Virus record (IMG/VR): IMGVR_UViG_3300035670_000114
Span: 22,867-86,866 of that record
DNA from: a virus
DNA length: 64,000 nt
Strand: one strand, 5' to 3'
Below the pieces are notes generated by a model. It was not told the DNA's origin and searched no databases. It saw only the letters and a program-made list of their open reading frames with translations. Made by a program: the position numbers and the translations under genes. Within the stretch, counting starts at the first letter, position 1; the number at the start of each line of letters is the position of its first letter. Shown here piece after piece: positions 32,330 to 39,673 of the stretch.

Positions 32330-32476
32330 TCAAGCCTTCTTACGTCTCTTCTTCTTGGCCTTGGAAGCCTGACTGAGGGCTATGGCCACCGCTTGACCCT
32401 GCGACCTGCCCTCCTTCATCAACTTCTGAATGTTACTGGACACGGTTTTCTTGCCGTATCCTTTCTTGAGCGGCAT
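32330..32476 (-). CDS. DUF6496-type small basic protein (48 aa)
   Basis: ATG complement at 32474-32476, stop at 32330-32332. The sequence [20 protein letters not shown], then [19 protein letters not shown] and a Lys/Arg tail, matches the DUF6496 pattern common in phage genomes. Function is unknown. Confidence 0.75.
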   Translation of the reverse strand: MPLKKGYGKKTVSSNIQKLMKEGRSQGQAVAIALSQASKAKKKRRKKA

Positions 32477-32523
32477 CGCAGTCACCCGGCTTCTACTATG
32501 ATTCCCGATAAGCGGCTTTTATC

Positions 32524-32745
32524 ATGATTCCAACTGACGACCAGGATTCCCTCGACCATGCGATGCTGATGCTTTTCACGGCGAGGTGGTCAATACCGAC
32601 CGCAGCGGCGCACCTCAGCATGAAAGCAACCGAGGAATCCTGGAGCCAACTCAAGGCACTATTCGCCGAATACTGCAAAATTCACGGCACGACCTACAAA
32701 GAAGAGCACCCCGGGAAGGATTCAAACCTTCGACCATCGGATTAG
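32524..32745 (+). CDS. Small hypothetical protein with 3' end antisense to a tRNA gene
   Basis: The protein has 73 aa (SLDHAMLMLFTARWSIPTAA, EESWSQLKALFAEYCKIHG). A TACTAT hexamer lies 24 nt before the ATG. Its last 13 codons run over the tRNA-Arg gene on the other strand, so the true protein may end differently or be spurious. Confidence 0.4.
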   Translation: MIPTDDQDSLDHAMLMLFTARWSIPTAAAHLSMKATEESWSQLKALFAEYCKIHGTTYKEEHPGKDSNLRPSD

Positions 32746-32779
32746 AAGTCCGTTGCTCTGTTCGCTGAGCTACCGGGGC
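32707..32779 (-). tRNA. tRNA-Arg (anticodon UCU)
   Basis: The 73-nt cloverleaf reads on the minus strand: 7-bp acceptor GCCCCGG/CCGGGGT (last pair G-U), D stem GCTC/GAGC, anticodon loop CTTCTAA, T stem GAAGG/CCTTC. The T loop is TTTGAAT, with U instead of the usual C at position 56. The first anticodon-stem pair is A-A. CCA is not encoded. UCU reads AGA/AGG codons, which could be rare in a GC-rich host. Confidence 0.9.
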
Positions 32780-32805
32780 GATTGCCTCTTGGCCATCAGA
32801 TTCTA

Positions 32806-33339
32806 CTACATTTGGCCGGGAAGCGTGTACACCAGCCTTTGCTTGATGAAGTCCAGGCTGACCGGAGCAAACCCATGGTTTTCGACGCAGGCATTAAAGT
32901 ACCTGCCGTCTGGTACGCCATCAGCCAAGACCTGACCGCGATGTAGGTGGCCATGCACGTTTGCCCGATAACTTGGCCTTGCGAGGCAGTCGGGATGGAC
33001 TGGAAAGTGCGAAAAGACGAGGCCATCCCTGTAGAAGCATCCACGCACGTCCTCGAAATACTTGCAATACTCCTTCAGTTCGTAGATGTCATGATTACCC
33101 CTCGCCAAAACCTTTCGGCCATTCAATCTCGACAGTATATCCAATCCCTTGCGCGAAAACGATACGTCGCCGAGATGGTAAACTCGATCGCGTGGAGACA
33201 CAACCGAGTTCCACTGCTCGACGATAAATTCATTCATCTCTTCGACCGAATCAAATGGTCTTAGCTTCAAATTGTTGTCCTTAGCTTCCACAATTCGCGT
33301 GTGATGGAAGTGTGTGTCTGATGTGACGAACGTCGTCAT
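32806..33339 (-). CDS. Calcineurin-like metallophosphoesterase
   Basis: The protein has 177 aa. All metal motifs are present in order: SDTHFHH, YHLGDVSF, GNHD, FSHFPVH, VHGHLH. It belongs to the small phage/bacterial MPE family with unknown physiological substrate (phosphodiesters or nucleotides). It lies on the minus strand next to the tRNA gene. Confidence 0.9.
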   Translation of the reverse strand: MTTFVTSDTHFHHTRIVEAKDNNLKLRPFDSVEEMNEFIVEQWNSVVSPRDRVYHLGDVSFSRKGLDILSRLNGRKVLARGNHDIYELKEYCKYFEDVRGCFYRDGLVFSHFPVHPDCLARPSYRANVHGHLHRGQVLADGVPDGRYFNACVENHGFAPVSLDFIKQRLVYTLPGQM

Positions 33340-33392
33340 GGTTGGCTTGCGAGTAAGGTCGAGTGTAGCACGCCGTCCAGTGCGGCGGCCTC

Positions 33393-33629
33393 TTGTCTTA
33401 CCGCTTGCGCGGTGTTACCATCGCAAGACACGCCGCGAAGACCTTGATCAGCGAAGCGCCGATTCAAGCACTGCCCAAACTGTACGATTACGTCATTCAC
33501 GGCCTAATCGACGGCAAGTCGGCAACAGGCTTACTGGTTGACCACAGCAGGGATGCCGCCATACTGACAGCCAACGAGCTCTGGCCCGACATGCAGATCG
33601 TTCGAGTCGAACTCGAAGGCGACTGGTGA
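33393..33629 (+). CDS. Small hypothetical protein
   Basis: The protein has 78 aa with a TTG start (or GTG at 33414). The latter half is coherent (ALPKLYDYVIHGLIDGKSATGLLVDHSRDAAILTANELWPD). No domain is recognised. The start is uncertain. Confidence 0.45.
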   Translation: MSYRLRGVTIARHAAKTLISEAPIQALPKLYDYVIHGLIDGKSATGLLVDHSRDAAILTANELWPDMQIVRVELEGDW

Positions 33630-33636
33630 CCCGGAC

Positions 33637-33822
33637 TCAATTCCCTCCGGCCTCCTCTCGCCCCATGGCCTCAAGCATGCGCTTCATCGCTAGCCTATCG
33701 GCCATGGCGTCCTCCTTCCAGTGCTCCGGCAGGTCAAGCGACTCCCAGGCCTTCTTTCTCGCCAGGTCCCGCCTCTGTTGAACAGAAAGCCGATTCGCCT
33801 TGTATCCGGTTTTCGCCGTCAC
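33637..33822 (-). CDS. Small basic protein (minus strand)
   Basis: The protein has 61 aa (YKANRLSVQQRRDLARKKAW, WKEDAMADRLAMKRMLEAMG). Helical and charged. It ends 8 nt from the convergent gene at 33629. It lies downstream of the hairpin at 33878. Confidence 0.5.
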   Translation of the reverse strand: MTAKTGYKANRLSVQQRRDLARKKAWESLDLPEHWKEDAMADRLAMKRMLEAMGREEAGGN

Positions 33823-33877
33823 GCGAGCTGGTCGTCTCGGCTTATGATTCCATCTCTACTCGTTTGTACGCACAAAA

Positions 33878-33903
33878 GCCGCCAGTACCGAAGTATTGGC
33901 GGC
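33878..33903. terminator. Bidirectional hairpin terminator
   Basis: An 11-bp stem (GCCGCCAGTAC / GTATTGGCGGC, one G-T pair) with a CGAA tetraloop. On the plus strand it is followed by CTCCTTGTTTTT, on the minus strand by TTTTG. Confidence 0.75.
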
Positions 33904-33934
33904 CTCCTTGTTTTTGCCAATACACGTCAATACG

Positions 33935-34144
33935 TCAGGCCCTGGCTCTGTAGCTCGGCGGATTTTTGCCCTCCATCACTACAATTCTCCTGTTTTTGAC
34001 CAGGAAAGAGATGCTTTTTGCCTGCCTCTCCAGGATCATTCGACTTGTGGACTCCCCTTGGAGGTGCCATCGCGGGTTGTCGCAGGGCAGGATGTCCGAC
34101 ATCCACAAGGTAAAGGCCGGCGATCGGTCAAGCGTTGCCGCCAT
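33935..34144 (-). CDS. Small basic protein (minus strand, 69 aa)
   Basis: ATG at 34144 gives 69 aa: LDRSPAFTLWMSDILPCDN, RMILERQAKSISFLVKNRRI, then VVMEGKNPPSYRARA. An alternative ATG at 34168 adds 8 residues. The hairpin at 33878 would terminate it. No family is recognised. Confidence 0.5.
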   Translation of the reverse strand: MAATLDRSPAFTLWMSDILPCDNPRWHLQGESTSRMILERQAKSISFLVKNRRIVVMEGKNPPSYRARA

Positions 34145-34268
34145 GAAGAAGACCTCAAACTGAGCCAAAGCCTAGCATGCCGTCAACCTGGTCGCCGTTG
34201 CATCGCTTGACACAACTCCCACTTACCAACGGGCGTACACTTGCGGTACTGCACACAAGGCTTCAGTC
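34145..34268. other. Intergenic region with -10-like TACACT
   Basis: No gene is supported. A TACACT hexamer at 34236-34241 lies 28 nt before the next GTG start, matching the window-wide spacing rule. Confidence 0.4.
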
Positions 34269-35192
34269 GTGAGCGAGGTCGTAGTCAAGGGCAACTGGTT
34301 CGAGCAGGATGGCGACCGCCTGCTGCTTGGCGGCTCTCACACCTGGAACAACGTGGTCTCAATGGGTGGAGTCCAGGCGCCTCTTGGCATCGGCAACGTC
34401 GAAAGGCTCTGGACCTACGAGGCGCGAGCGGTCAACACCGACTACGGCGCCCCCTGGGACACCGACGACATCAAGCGTGCCTCGCCGATCCCCTGGCGCT
34501 CAAGCAAGAAAGGCTTCGACCTCTCCTCGGTCAGCGAGGCCTACCTCACCAGGTTGAAGCAGGTCGTCAAGAGGGCTGCCCGAGCGGGCAAGATCGCCAT
34601 CGTCAACCTCTTCGAGGGCTCCCTGGCCTCCAGGAGCTGGAAATACCACGCCTTCAACCCATCCAACAACATCCAGCGCATCGGGCCCGCCGCCGCAAAC
34701 CTGGTTCACACCCGTGGACCTTGGAACAGTTATCAGTTTCGATACGCCAAGGCAGTTGTCAGGGCCTTGCGAGAGCAGGACAACGTCATCTTTGAGACCG
34801 GCAACGAGTTCCAAGGTCGGGCCTCGTCGATTCCGTTCGCCAGGGCCCTCATCAACAAGGTCTCGGGTTGGACCGACAAGCCGATTGGCGCCAGTCATAT
34901 TCCATCCACCCACTGGGGCTGGATGCGGTCGACGGGCGCCGACTGGTTTGCCCCGCAGACACCCTCTTCGATCAGGCCGGATCTCCCTGGCCCCGTGATC
35001 TGGGACGACGACCACCACTCCCCAGGCAGAAGCGTACCCCAGCAACTCCTGGATGCCCGCAGGGTTGGCATGATTCCGATCCTGATGGACTCCTACCGCA
35101 ACTCTGTGCTGTCGTTCCCGTCCTTGCGTGCCGAGCGAGACGCCATAACTGGCCTGCCACTGAGTCGACTCAATTTCAAGAAGTCTCCCTAA
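34269..35192 (+). CDS. Glycoside hydrolase-like TIM-barrel protein
   Basis: The protein has 307 aa with a GTG start. It opens with a small strand pair (NWFEQDGDRLLLGGSHTWNNV). It then shows barrel-like blocks: YLTRLKQVVKRAARAGKIAIVNLFEG, AKAVVRALREQDNVIFETGNEFQGR (candidate acid/base Glu after Asn), and GPVIWDDDHHSPGR near the C-terminus. The N-E pair and order resemble GH5/clan A-type enzymes. It may be a depolymerase or lysogenic-conversion factor. No signal peptide. Fold call is moderately secure. Confidence 0.6.
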   Translation: MSEVVVKGNWFEQDGDRLLLGGSHTWNNVVSMGGVQAPLGIGNVERLWTYEARAVNTDYGAPWDTDDIKRASPIPWRSSKKGFDLSSVSEAYLTRLKQVVKRAARAGKIAIVNLFEGSLASRSWKYHAFNPSNNIQRIGPAAANLVHTRGPWNSYQFRYAKAVVRALREQDNVIFETGNEFQGRASSIPFARALINKVSGWTDKPIGASHIPSTHWGWMRSTGADWFAPQTPSSIRPDLPGPVIWDDDHHSPGRSVPQQLLDARRVGMIPILMDSYRNSVLSFPSLRAERDAITGLPLSRLNFKKSP

Positions 35193-35194
35193 GG

Positions 35195-35203
35195 TGCTAG
35201 AAT
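35195..35203 (+). promoter_or_regulatory. Extended -10-like motif TGCTAGAAT
   Basis: Lies 25 nt before the ATG at 35228. Confidence 0.5.
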
Positions 35204-35227
35204 CGACAAAGCCCTCCACCTGGGACC

Positions 35228-35428
35228 ATGTCGAAGGTCAGAACACCCACCCTGTACGGAATCCGTGTAGCCTGGCGAACCACTGGGCACGAAAACGGCT
35301 TCTTTGTATTCCCTGCCACCGACCCTCCGGTCGTTGGCGACCTGCTGCAACGCGGCACCGGTGAAGCCGTTCTCCGGGTATCCGACGTCAAGGCCGATGC
35401 ACTGTCTTTGGTTGTGAGCCGCGCCTAA
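35228..35428 (+). CDS. Small hypothetical protein (66 aa)
   Basis: Beta-rich small protein (YGIRVAWRTTGHENGFFVFPA, VVGDLLQRGTGEAVLRVSDV). No domain is recognised. It lies 5 nt upstream of the first HxD...H paralog. Confidence 0.5.
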   Translation: MSKVRTPTLYGIRVAWRTTGHENGFFVFPATDPPVVGDLLQRGTGEAVLRVSDVKADALSLVVSRA

Positions 35429-35433
35429 TTAGC

Positions 35434-35898
35434 ATGCTTCAGCGTCCCCTGCTACTGGGATCCTCGGACCCGGACCCCGTTCTACCGTCCGTTCACTCCC
35501 TCGCGGGGGACCGAGTCCCCGTCGCCGGTGAAATTGATCCAATAGGCCTGCATCCGGGGCTCGAACCCGGCGCGACGATGATGAGGATCATGAGGCGACT
35601 GGGAATGAGCAGGCGTCTCTGTCACTGTTATTCAGATTTTTCCTTACTGGCTCTCAATGGATCCGTTGGCCTTCACGATGACCCTGGACTCGGCTTAATC
35701 CTCAACTGGATTGTTGTTGACATCAGCCCGAGCAACATGGAGCCAGAAATAATAACCATTTCACCGAAGAATACGCAGCAAAAATACAACTTACAACTTG
35801 CCGTGGGGGACATCTTTCTGTTCGATGCCGACCAGCCTCATGCCTGGGTATCGAACGGCGAATCCATCCTCGTCCAGGTATCCGTTGACTGCAAGTAA
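35434..35898 (+). CDS. Jelly-roll HxD...H protein, 2OG-Fe(II) oxygenase-like paralog 1
   Basis: The protein has 154 aa. The C-terminal two-thirds aligns by eye with the proteins at 36895 and 63706: SVGLHDDPGLGLILNWIVVD, then LAVGDIFLFDADQPHAWVSN. The H-x-D and distal His fit the iron facial triad of 2-oxoglutarate oxygenases or cupin-type dioxygenases. The N-terminal 50 residues are less conserved. Chemistry and substrate are unknown. No trailing Arg for 2OG is evident in this copy. Confidence 0.55.
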   Translation: MLQRPLLLGSSDPDPVLPSVHSLAGDRVPVAGEIDPIGLHPGLEPGATMMRIMRRLGMSRRLCHCYSDFSLLALNGSVGLHDDPGLGLILNWIVVDISPSNMEPEIITISPKNTQQKYNLQLAVGDIFLFDADQPHAWVSNGESILVQVSVDCK

Positions 35899-35905
35899 CC
35901 AGCCC

Positions 35906-36496
35906 ATGAAAACCAGATTGAGCGGCAACAAGATCTACGCCGGAATCGGCGCCCGAAAGACGCCGCCAGAGATACTCTCAACCATTGAGACGTTCTCCGC
36001 CGTCATGGCCGCCGCCGGCTGGCGCCTAAGAAGCGGCGGGGCCGAGGGCGCCGACGAATCCTTCCTCAAGGGCGCCGACTACCTGCCCTTGCAGCGAGCG
36101 ATCTACCTCCCCGGCGCATCCTTCAACGGCAAGACCGCCGGCTCGGGTGGCTGTCACGACGCCACCAAGCTACCTGGCTGGAGCAAGGCCCTCGAAACCG
36201 TTGACCGCTATCACCCTCGTCCATCCGGCCTTTCCCCCTTTGCTAGGAAGCTGATGGCGAGAAACGCCATGCAGATCCTCGGCCCGTCCCTTGATTCGCC
36301 AGCAAACCTAGTGGTGGCCTGGACCCTCTGGGGGCAGGTCGTTGGCGGAACCGGCCAAGCCCTTCGTATCGCCATCGCCCACGGCATCCCCATCCTCAAC
36401 CTCGGACTACCAAAGGACCTTGAACGGGTGGAGGCAATCATCTCGGCCTGGGCCAAGAAGGTCGCCTCGCTCAGCGACCCAAAACAGACGCGATAG
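35906..36496 (+). CDS. DprA/SLOG-like Rossmann protein
   Basis: The protein has 196 aa from the ATG at 35906. The start KIYAGIGARKTPPEILSTIE and GWRLRSGGAEGADESFLKGA give the nucleotide-binding G-S/G-G-A-x-G-x-D element of the DprA/LOG superfamily. Later blocks are NLVVAWTLWGQVVGGTGQALRIA and HGIPILNL. Phage members are of unknown role, perhaps binding ssDNA or nucleotide signals. It follows the paralog gene by 7 nt. Confidence 0.72.
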   Translation: MKTRLSGNKIYAGIGARKTPPEILSTIETFSAVMAAAGWRLRSGGAEGADESFLKGADYLPLQRAIYLPGASFNGKTAGSGGCHDATKLPGWSKALETVDRYHPRPSGLSPFARKLMARNAMQILGPSLDSPANLVVAWTLWGQVVGGTGQALRIAIAHGIPILNLGLPKDLERVEAIISAWAKKVASLSDPKQTR

Positions 36497-36894
36497 GCCC
36501 CCTCGAACCCCGACCAAAGTCCACCGTCCCCTCCTTGTACGCCAAGCGCCCCAGAGGCCGACTCCCGCTCCCCGACCACGGCCGAAACACTCGCGCCATC
36601 GGCGAGTCGATTTGAGAGCGGGCAAGGGAAACGGGTTCCTCCCTTCCCCACCTACCCACCTCCAGCTATCTAGCTCCTGTAGATTGCTAGTCTACTGTTC
36701 ATATATCTTCTTTTATATATAAGAACTATCTACCTATAAAACCTACTTTGGTAAAGGGGGTAGTCTGAAGGGGGAAACCCCTTTGTTGCCGAATTCCGGC
36801 ATTTCGGGGTAGTGACCCTAGTGGTAGCAAGGCTTTTCGGCGATTGCCCTTGTCAATCGCCCGTGCTAGAGTTCGCCAAGCAACCGCCCCACTG
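36497..36894. other. Long intergenic region with AT-rich island and hairpins
   Basis: About 400 bp without a supported gene. From roughly 36655 to 36750 the sequence turns very AT-rich (CATATATC, TTTTATATATAAG) in an otherwise GC-rich genome. An AAGGGG-GAAA-CCCCTT hairpin at about 36767-36785 and TGCCG-AATT-CCGGCA follow. It could be a promoter/UP region or a replication element. Confidence 0.5.
36864..36872 (+). promoter_or_regulatory. Promoter-like motif TGCTAGAGT with TTGCCC upstream
   Basis: Lies exactly 23 nt before the ATG at 36895; TTGCCC about 17 bp upstream may serve as -35. Confidence 0.6.
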
Positions 36895-37440
36895 ATGCCG
36901 ACCCCGCTTGCCCACCACCTGCCACCACCACTGCAGGATGTACTTACCGAGCATCGAGAAGACATCGAAATCAAGGCCACCACCTACTTTCGGCGACCCG
37001 GAACTCTCTTGTCTTTGGATCACGCTTTTGTAGGCCCAAGTTTAGGAGAATGCTCTATACCGTTAGACTCGCAAATGTCACGCATATTTACTGGATTACT
37101 GGGCGCCCACGGCTATCGTTTGCGTAACTCAAGGCACATCATGCACAGTGGAGTCGCTATAATTGAAACAAGGCTAAATGTGCTTCCGCACGTCGACGCT
37201 GGCTTCGGCCTGACTGCCGCCTGGTTCATCGGCGCCATGTCGTCGACCGGAGACTGCATGCCATCATGGCTTCGGGACGGCTTCGCTGCCCTGGTCACGA
37301 AGAGCGGATACCTCAAGCTCTGTCCCGGCGACCTTTTCTTCTTCAACGCCAACAGGGAGCATGCGTGGATGTGCAACCATTACGCCTATCTCCTCGTGGC
37401 TCCCGTTACAAAGATTGACAGGTACGCCAGCCACGGCTAA
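36895..37440 (+). CDS. Jelly-roll HxD...H protein, 2OG-Fe(II) oxygenase-like paralog 2
   Basis: The protein has 181 aa from the ATG at 36895. The shared core is NVLPHVDAGFGLTAAWFIGA, then LKLCPGDLFFFNANREHAWMC, followed by Lys (VTKID), which could bind 2-oxoglutarate's carboxylate. The N-terminal 80 residues include a strand-rich segment (LLSLDHAFVGPSLGECSIPL). It is the most complete of three paralogs. Substrate unknown; DNA base or small-molecule oxidation are both possible. Confidence 0.58.
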   Translation: MPTPLAHHLPPPLQDVLTEHREDIEIKATTYFRRPGTLLSLDHAFVGPSLGECSIPLDSQMSRIFTGLLGAHGYRLRNSRHIMHSGVAIIETRLNVLPHVDAGFGLTAAWFIGAMSSTGDCMPSWLRDGFAALVTKSGYLKLCPGDLFFFNANREHAWMCNHYAYLLVAPVTKIDRYASHG

Positions 37441-37464
37441 GCTGCCGCAACCCACTCGCCCCCC

Positions 37465-37746
37465 ATGTTCAAGTTTCAAGTCGGAACGATCGAGGACGCC
37501 TTCGTCTACGTGTGCGACTGCAACCTGGCCACCGTTGCTGATCTGGCTGGAAAGAGGTCCAGGACGAAGCATGAGTACGAAAGGCAGATCCAGATTGCTC
37601 AAACGGCGATCAACTGGATGCGCAGCTTTGGCGTCCGACCTTCTGGCAGGTCTTCCGATGTCCTGCAGGATTTCGGCGGCTCCGTCAAGAAGTGGGCTAG
37701 CCAGTGGGATGTGCTATCATCGGACAAGTCACAATCCTCCACATGA
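37465..37746 (+). CDS. Small hypothetical protein
   Basis: The protein has 93 aa (FKFQVGTIEDAFVYVCDCNL, KRSRTKHEYERQIQIAQTAI, DVLQDFGGSVKKWASQWDVL). No domain is recognised. It overlaps the next gene by 4 nt (ATGA). Confidence 0.55.
   Translation: MFKFQVGTIEDAFVYVCDCNLATVADLAGKRSRTKHEYERQIQIAQTAINWMRSFGVRPSGRSSDVLQDFGGSVKKWASQWDVLSSDKSQSST
37712..37720 (+). promoter_or_regulatory. Extended -10-like motif TGCTATCAT
   Basis: Lies inside the 3' end of the previous gene and exactly 23 nt before the ATG at 37743. Confidence 0.5.
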
Positions 37747-38084
37747 GCCAGTTATCCGAAATGAGCTCCCCGATCGCCCCAATGATTTTACACGCCTCCG
37801 ACCCAGAGTTCTCCCGGCTTTACCCGTACGGAGCGAACGTCCACGACCGATTCGGTCGAAGGCTGCCTCAAGTGGTGTGGTGTAATCCCTTAACTGGTGA
37901 GGTTGATAGGGTTTGGATAACCCGAAATCCTCTTTTGCTCTTACCGAGTCTTCTTGGCTTACGGCTCAAGCCAAGGTCTTTCATGGGCTGGTATGAGTAT
38001 CAGGTTTCCCATCGCCATGGTTTCTGGCCTGCCCCTTTGACTATTACACCGCGAACTTGCGACGAGGCTGCCAGGGGCTGTTGA
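37743..38084 (+). CDS. Hypothetical protein, paired with the next gene
   Basis: The protein has 113 aa from the ATG at 37743. A central segment (YGANVHDRFGRRLPQVVWCN, TGEVDRVWITRNPL) is strand-rich. No family is recognised. Its stop overlaps the next start as TTGA. Confidence 0.55.
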   Translation: MSQLSEMSSPIAPMILHASDPEFSRLYPYGANVHDRFGRRLPQVVWCNPLTGEVDRVWITRNPLLLLPSLLGLRLKPRSFMGWYEYQVSHRHGFWPAPLTITPRTCDEAARGC

Positions 38085-38341
38085 CGGTGGATCCCCTGCC
38101 TGAGCGCCTGTTTCGTTGCCTGCAAGCCTTGAAACAGCGATTCCCTGTGACCATCTCCTCCGACCACGGCCGAATCGGACCCTTCTGGTGGGTCAACGGC
38201 GTCACCAGTAGTTCCATCCTGCGAAATGCCGTGTATGATGGATCTGTTCACACTGTCTGGCGCCCTGGTGTCTCCGGGTGGGGCAACCCCCTCGGCCGCA
38301 CCTTCCGGTGGCGGACCATCAACACTAACCAAGAGGTCTAA
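38081..38341 (+). CDS. Hypothetical protein (86 aa)
   Basis: The TTG at 38081 was chosen because it overlaps the previous stop (TTGA), matching the coupling elsewhere. Sequence: PERLFRCLQALKQRFPVTIS, GPFWWVNGVTSSSILRNAVY. Its stop overlaps the next ATG (TAATG). Function is unknown. Confidence 0.5.
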   Translation: MTVDPLPERLFRCLQALKQRFPVTISSDHGRIGPFWWVNGVTSSSILRNAVYDGSVHTVWRPGVSGWGNPLGRTFRWRTINTNQEV

Positions 38342-38616
38342 TGGCTGTAACTGGTTTACCTGATCAAGTGGAACTGGCCGCACTTCTTGAGTCTTCAAGA
38401 AATCGCGAGCCTATTGAGCTGATGCAATTCCGCGCAAAGCCGTGTGATGACTGTGCAGTTGTTTGTGGGTTTTATCTTGACTATAGTGAAGCGCTAAGAC
38501 TGGCACCACGAAACGAGCAACTCATTCTATCGCGTCAGTGGTTTTGTCATCAAACACCAAGGCTTGCGTGTCGTGGTAATGCCGACAATCTCAAACTGAT
38601 TAACAAGGAGAGCTAG
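38341..38616 (+). CDS. Small hypothetical protein at the start of the low-GC operon
   Basis: The protein has 91 aa with several Cys (KPCDDCAVVCGFYLDY, RQWFCHQTPRLACRGN). Codon choice and base composition are visibly more AT-rich than upstream. The preceding gene's stop overlaps its ATG. Cys spacing suggests metal binding, unproven. Confidence 0.55.
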   Translation: MAVTGLPDQVELAALLESSRNREPIELMQFRAKPCDDCAVVCGFYLDYSEALRLAPRNEQLILSRQWFCHQTPRLACRGNADNLKLINKES

Positions 38617-38621
38617 GACCA

Positions 38622-38927
38622 ATGAGCACCGATTTCAAAATTGAGCCTCCGTGGCAAGAAGAGGGAGGAAGAGTCAACATACCATCCAGGTACACCGTTG
38701 TCGCCGAGCTGCCGTGCATCACATGGGGGTGGGAGCTTGATCGCTACTATTGGATTCTCAAGGACCAAAATGGCGCTTTGGTCCTTGGGGGATCTGATCA
38801 TGGACGTTTTTGTGTCGCCAATACTGATTCGCTGAGGGAGCAAATCAGTACCTTGTCTGGCTACATCGAAGCCACTAAATCAGCGCTGCAATTGCTTGAG
38901 TCCTCTGATGGAGAACTAAGACCATGA
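38622..38927 (+). CDS. Small hypothetical protein
   Basis: The protein has 101 aa with AAGGAG upstream of the ATG, a clear Shine-Dalgarno. Middle part is beta-like (VAELPCITWGWELDRYYWIL, ALVLGGSDHGRFCVANTD), tail helical. It is coupled to the next gene (ATGA). Confidence 0.6.
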   Translation: MSTDFKIEPPWQEEGGRVNIPSRYTVVAELPCITWGWELDRYYWILKDQNGALVLGGSDHGRFCVANTDSLREQISTLSGYIEATKSALQLLESSDGELRP

Positions 38928-39184
38928 ACAATTCGCGTTATCCCTACACCTACGCCTGCGATTTTATCCGCATGGCTGGGCCAGTCAGCTCGGACGGCGT
39001 TGTCCTTTCCCGCTCTGACGCATCCCAAATTCGTCAACACATCGCCAATGCTCTTGGTATGGACGACCATGAGCTGGCTTGTAAGCTGGCTGATGCTGAG
39101 CTTGCTAGGGAAAACGATCCAGAAGCCCTGAAGCAGCAAACAGATCGACTCCTGGCTGCTATGCGACTCGGATTCGCCTCGTAG
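38924..39184 (+). CDS. Small hypothetical protein
   Basis: The protein has 86 aa (YTYACDFIRMAGPVSSDGVVLS, SQIRQHIANALGMDDHELACKL). Helical C-terminal half. Coupled to the preceding gene by ATGA. Function unknown. Confidence 0.55.
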   Translation: MNNSRYPYTYACDFIRMAGPVSSDGVVLSRSDASQIRQHIANALGMDDHELACKLADAELARENDPEALKQQTDRLLAAMRLGFAS

Positions 39185-39194
39185 TGACCGCCTA

Positions 39195-39446
39195 ATGACT
39201 GAACTTTCACCAGCAGCATTAAAAGTCCGCGAAGCCGCCGAAAGGGAAACGGACCTTGATTTTCGGTATGCGTCACAGATTGCCGCCGCCATCATCGAAG
39301 CGCTGGCGAATCAGGTGGTGCCGACAAACTTGCTCGGACCTCCGGAGAACGCTGCTGCGGCACAGCGCGAGATCACGCGAGCAAGCATCCTCGACATTGC
39401 CGCCGAACTGCGCGGCACCGCGATTCCTGAAACCCGGACACGTTGA
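39195..39446 (+). CDS. Small hypothetical protein
   Basis: The protein has 83 aa, helical (LKVREAAERETDLDFRYAS, AAAIIEALANQVV, REITRASILDIAAELRG). Its stop overlaps the next ATG (TGATG). Function unknown. Confidence 0.55.
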   Translation: MTELSPAALKVREAAERETDLDFRYASQIAAAIIEALANQVVPTNLLGPPENAAAAQREITRASILDIAAELRGTAIPETRTR

Positions 39447-39667
39447 TGACTGAAAACGCCAACCTGTTCCGAACGATGGACGCAAGGGCGTGGGCTGCTG
39501 AGTTCATGCGAGTCACGGGCGGCACTGTCGACGAGCCAACTATGGCCTCCTGGTTCGCTAATGCGATCATGTGCGGTTGGGATCATCACTACTGGCAGTC
39601 CGAGGAATACAGGCAAACGATCGCTCGTGTGCTACCATTGGATGGTCCCGCAGGCGAAGGAGGTTGA
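39446..39667 (+). CDS. Small phage protein with ARAWAAEFMRVTGG/WFANAIMCGWD motif
   Basis: The protein has 73 aa from the ATG at 39446 (TGATG coupling). The pattern DARAWAAEFMRVTGG...PTMASWFANAIMCGWDHHYW is one I associate with small phage proteins of unknown function. An AAGGAGG follows in its 3' end, serving the next gene. Confidence 0.6.
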   Translation: MTENANLFRTMDARAWAAEFMRVTGGTVDEPTMASWFANAIMCGWDHHYWQSEEYRQTIARVLPLDGPAGEGG

Positions 39668-39673
39668 TTCTCC

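Noticed and set aside
33941-34010. D-arm-like TAGCTCGGCGG on the plus strand
   Set aside because: No T arm or acceptor follows, and the minus strand carries a plausible small gene.
35554-35570. tRNA T-arm-like sequence (CCGGG-TTCGAGC-CCCGG on the minus strand)
   Set aside because: Acceptor, D and anticodon arms cannot be built at normal distances, and the region is covered by the paralog 1 coding frame. An attP core is possible but the integrase lies 32 kb away.
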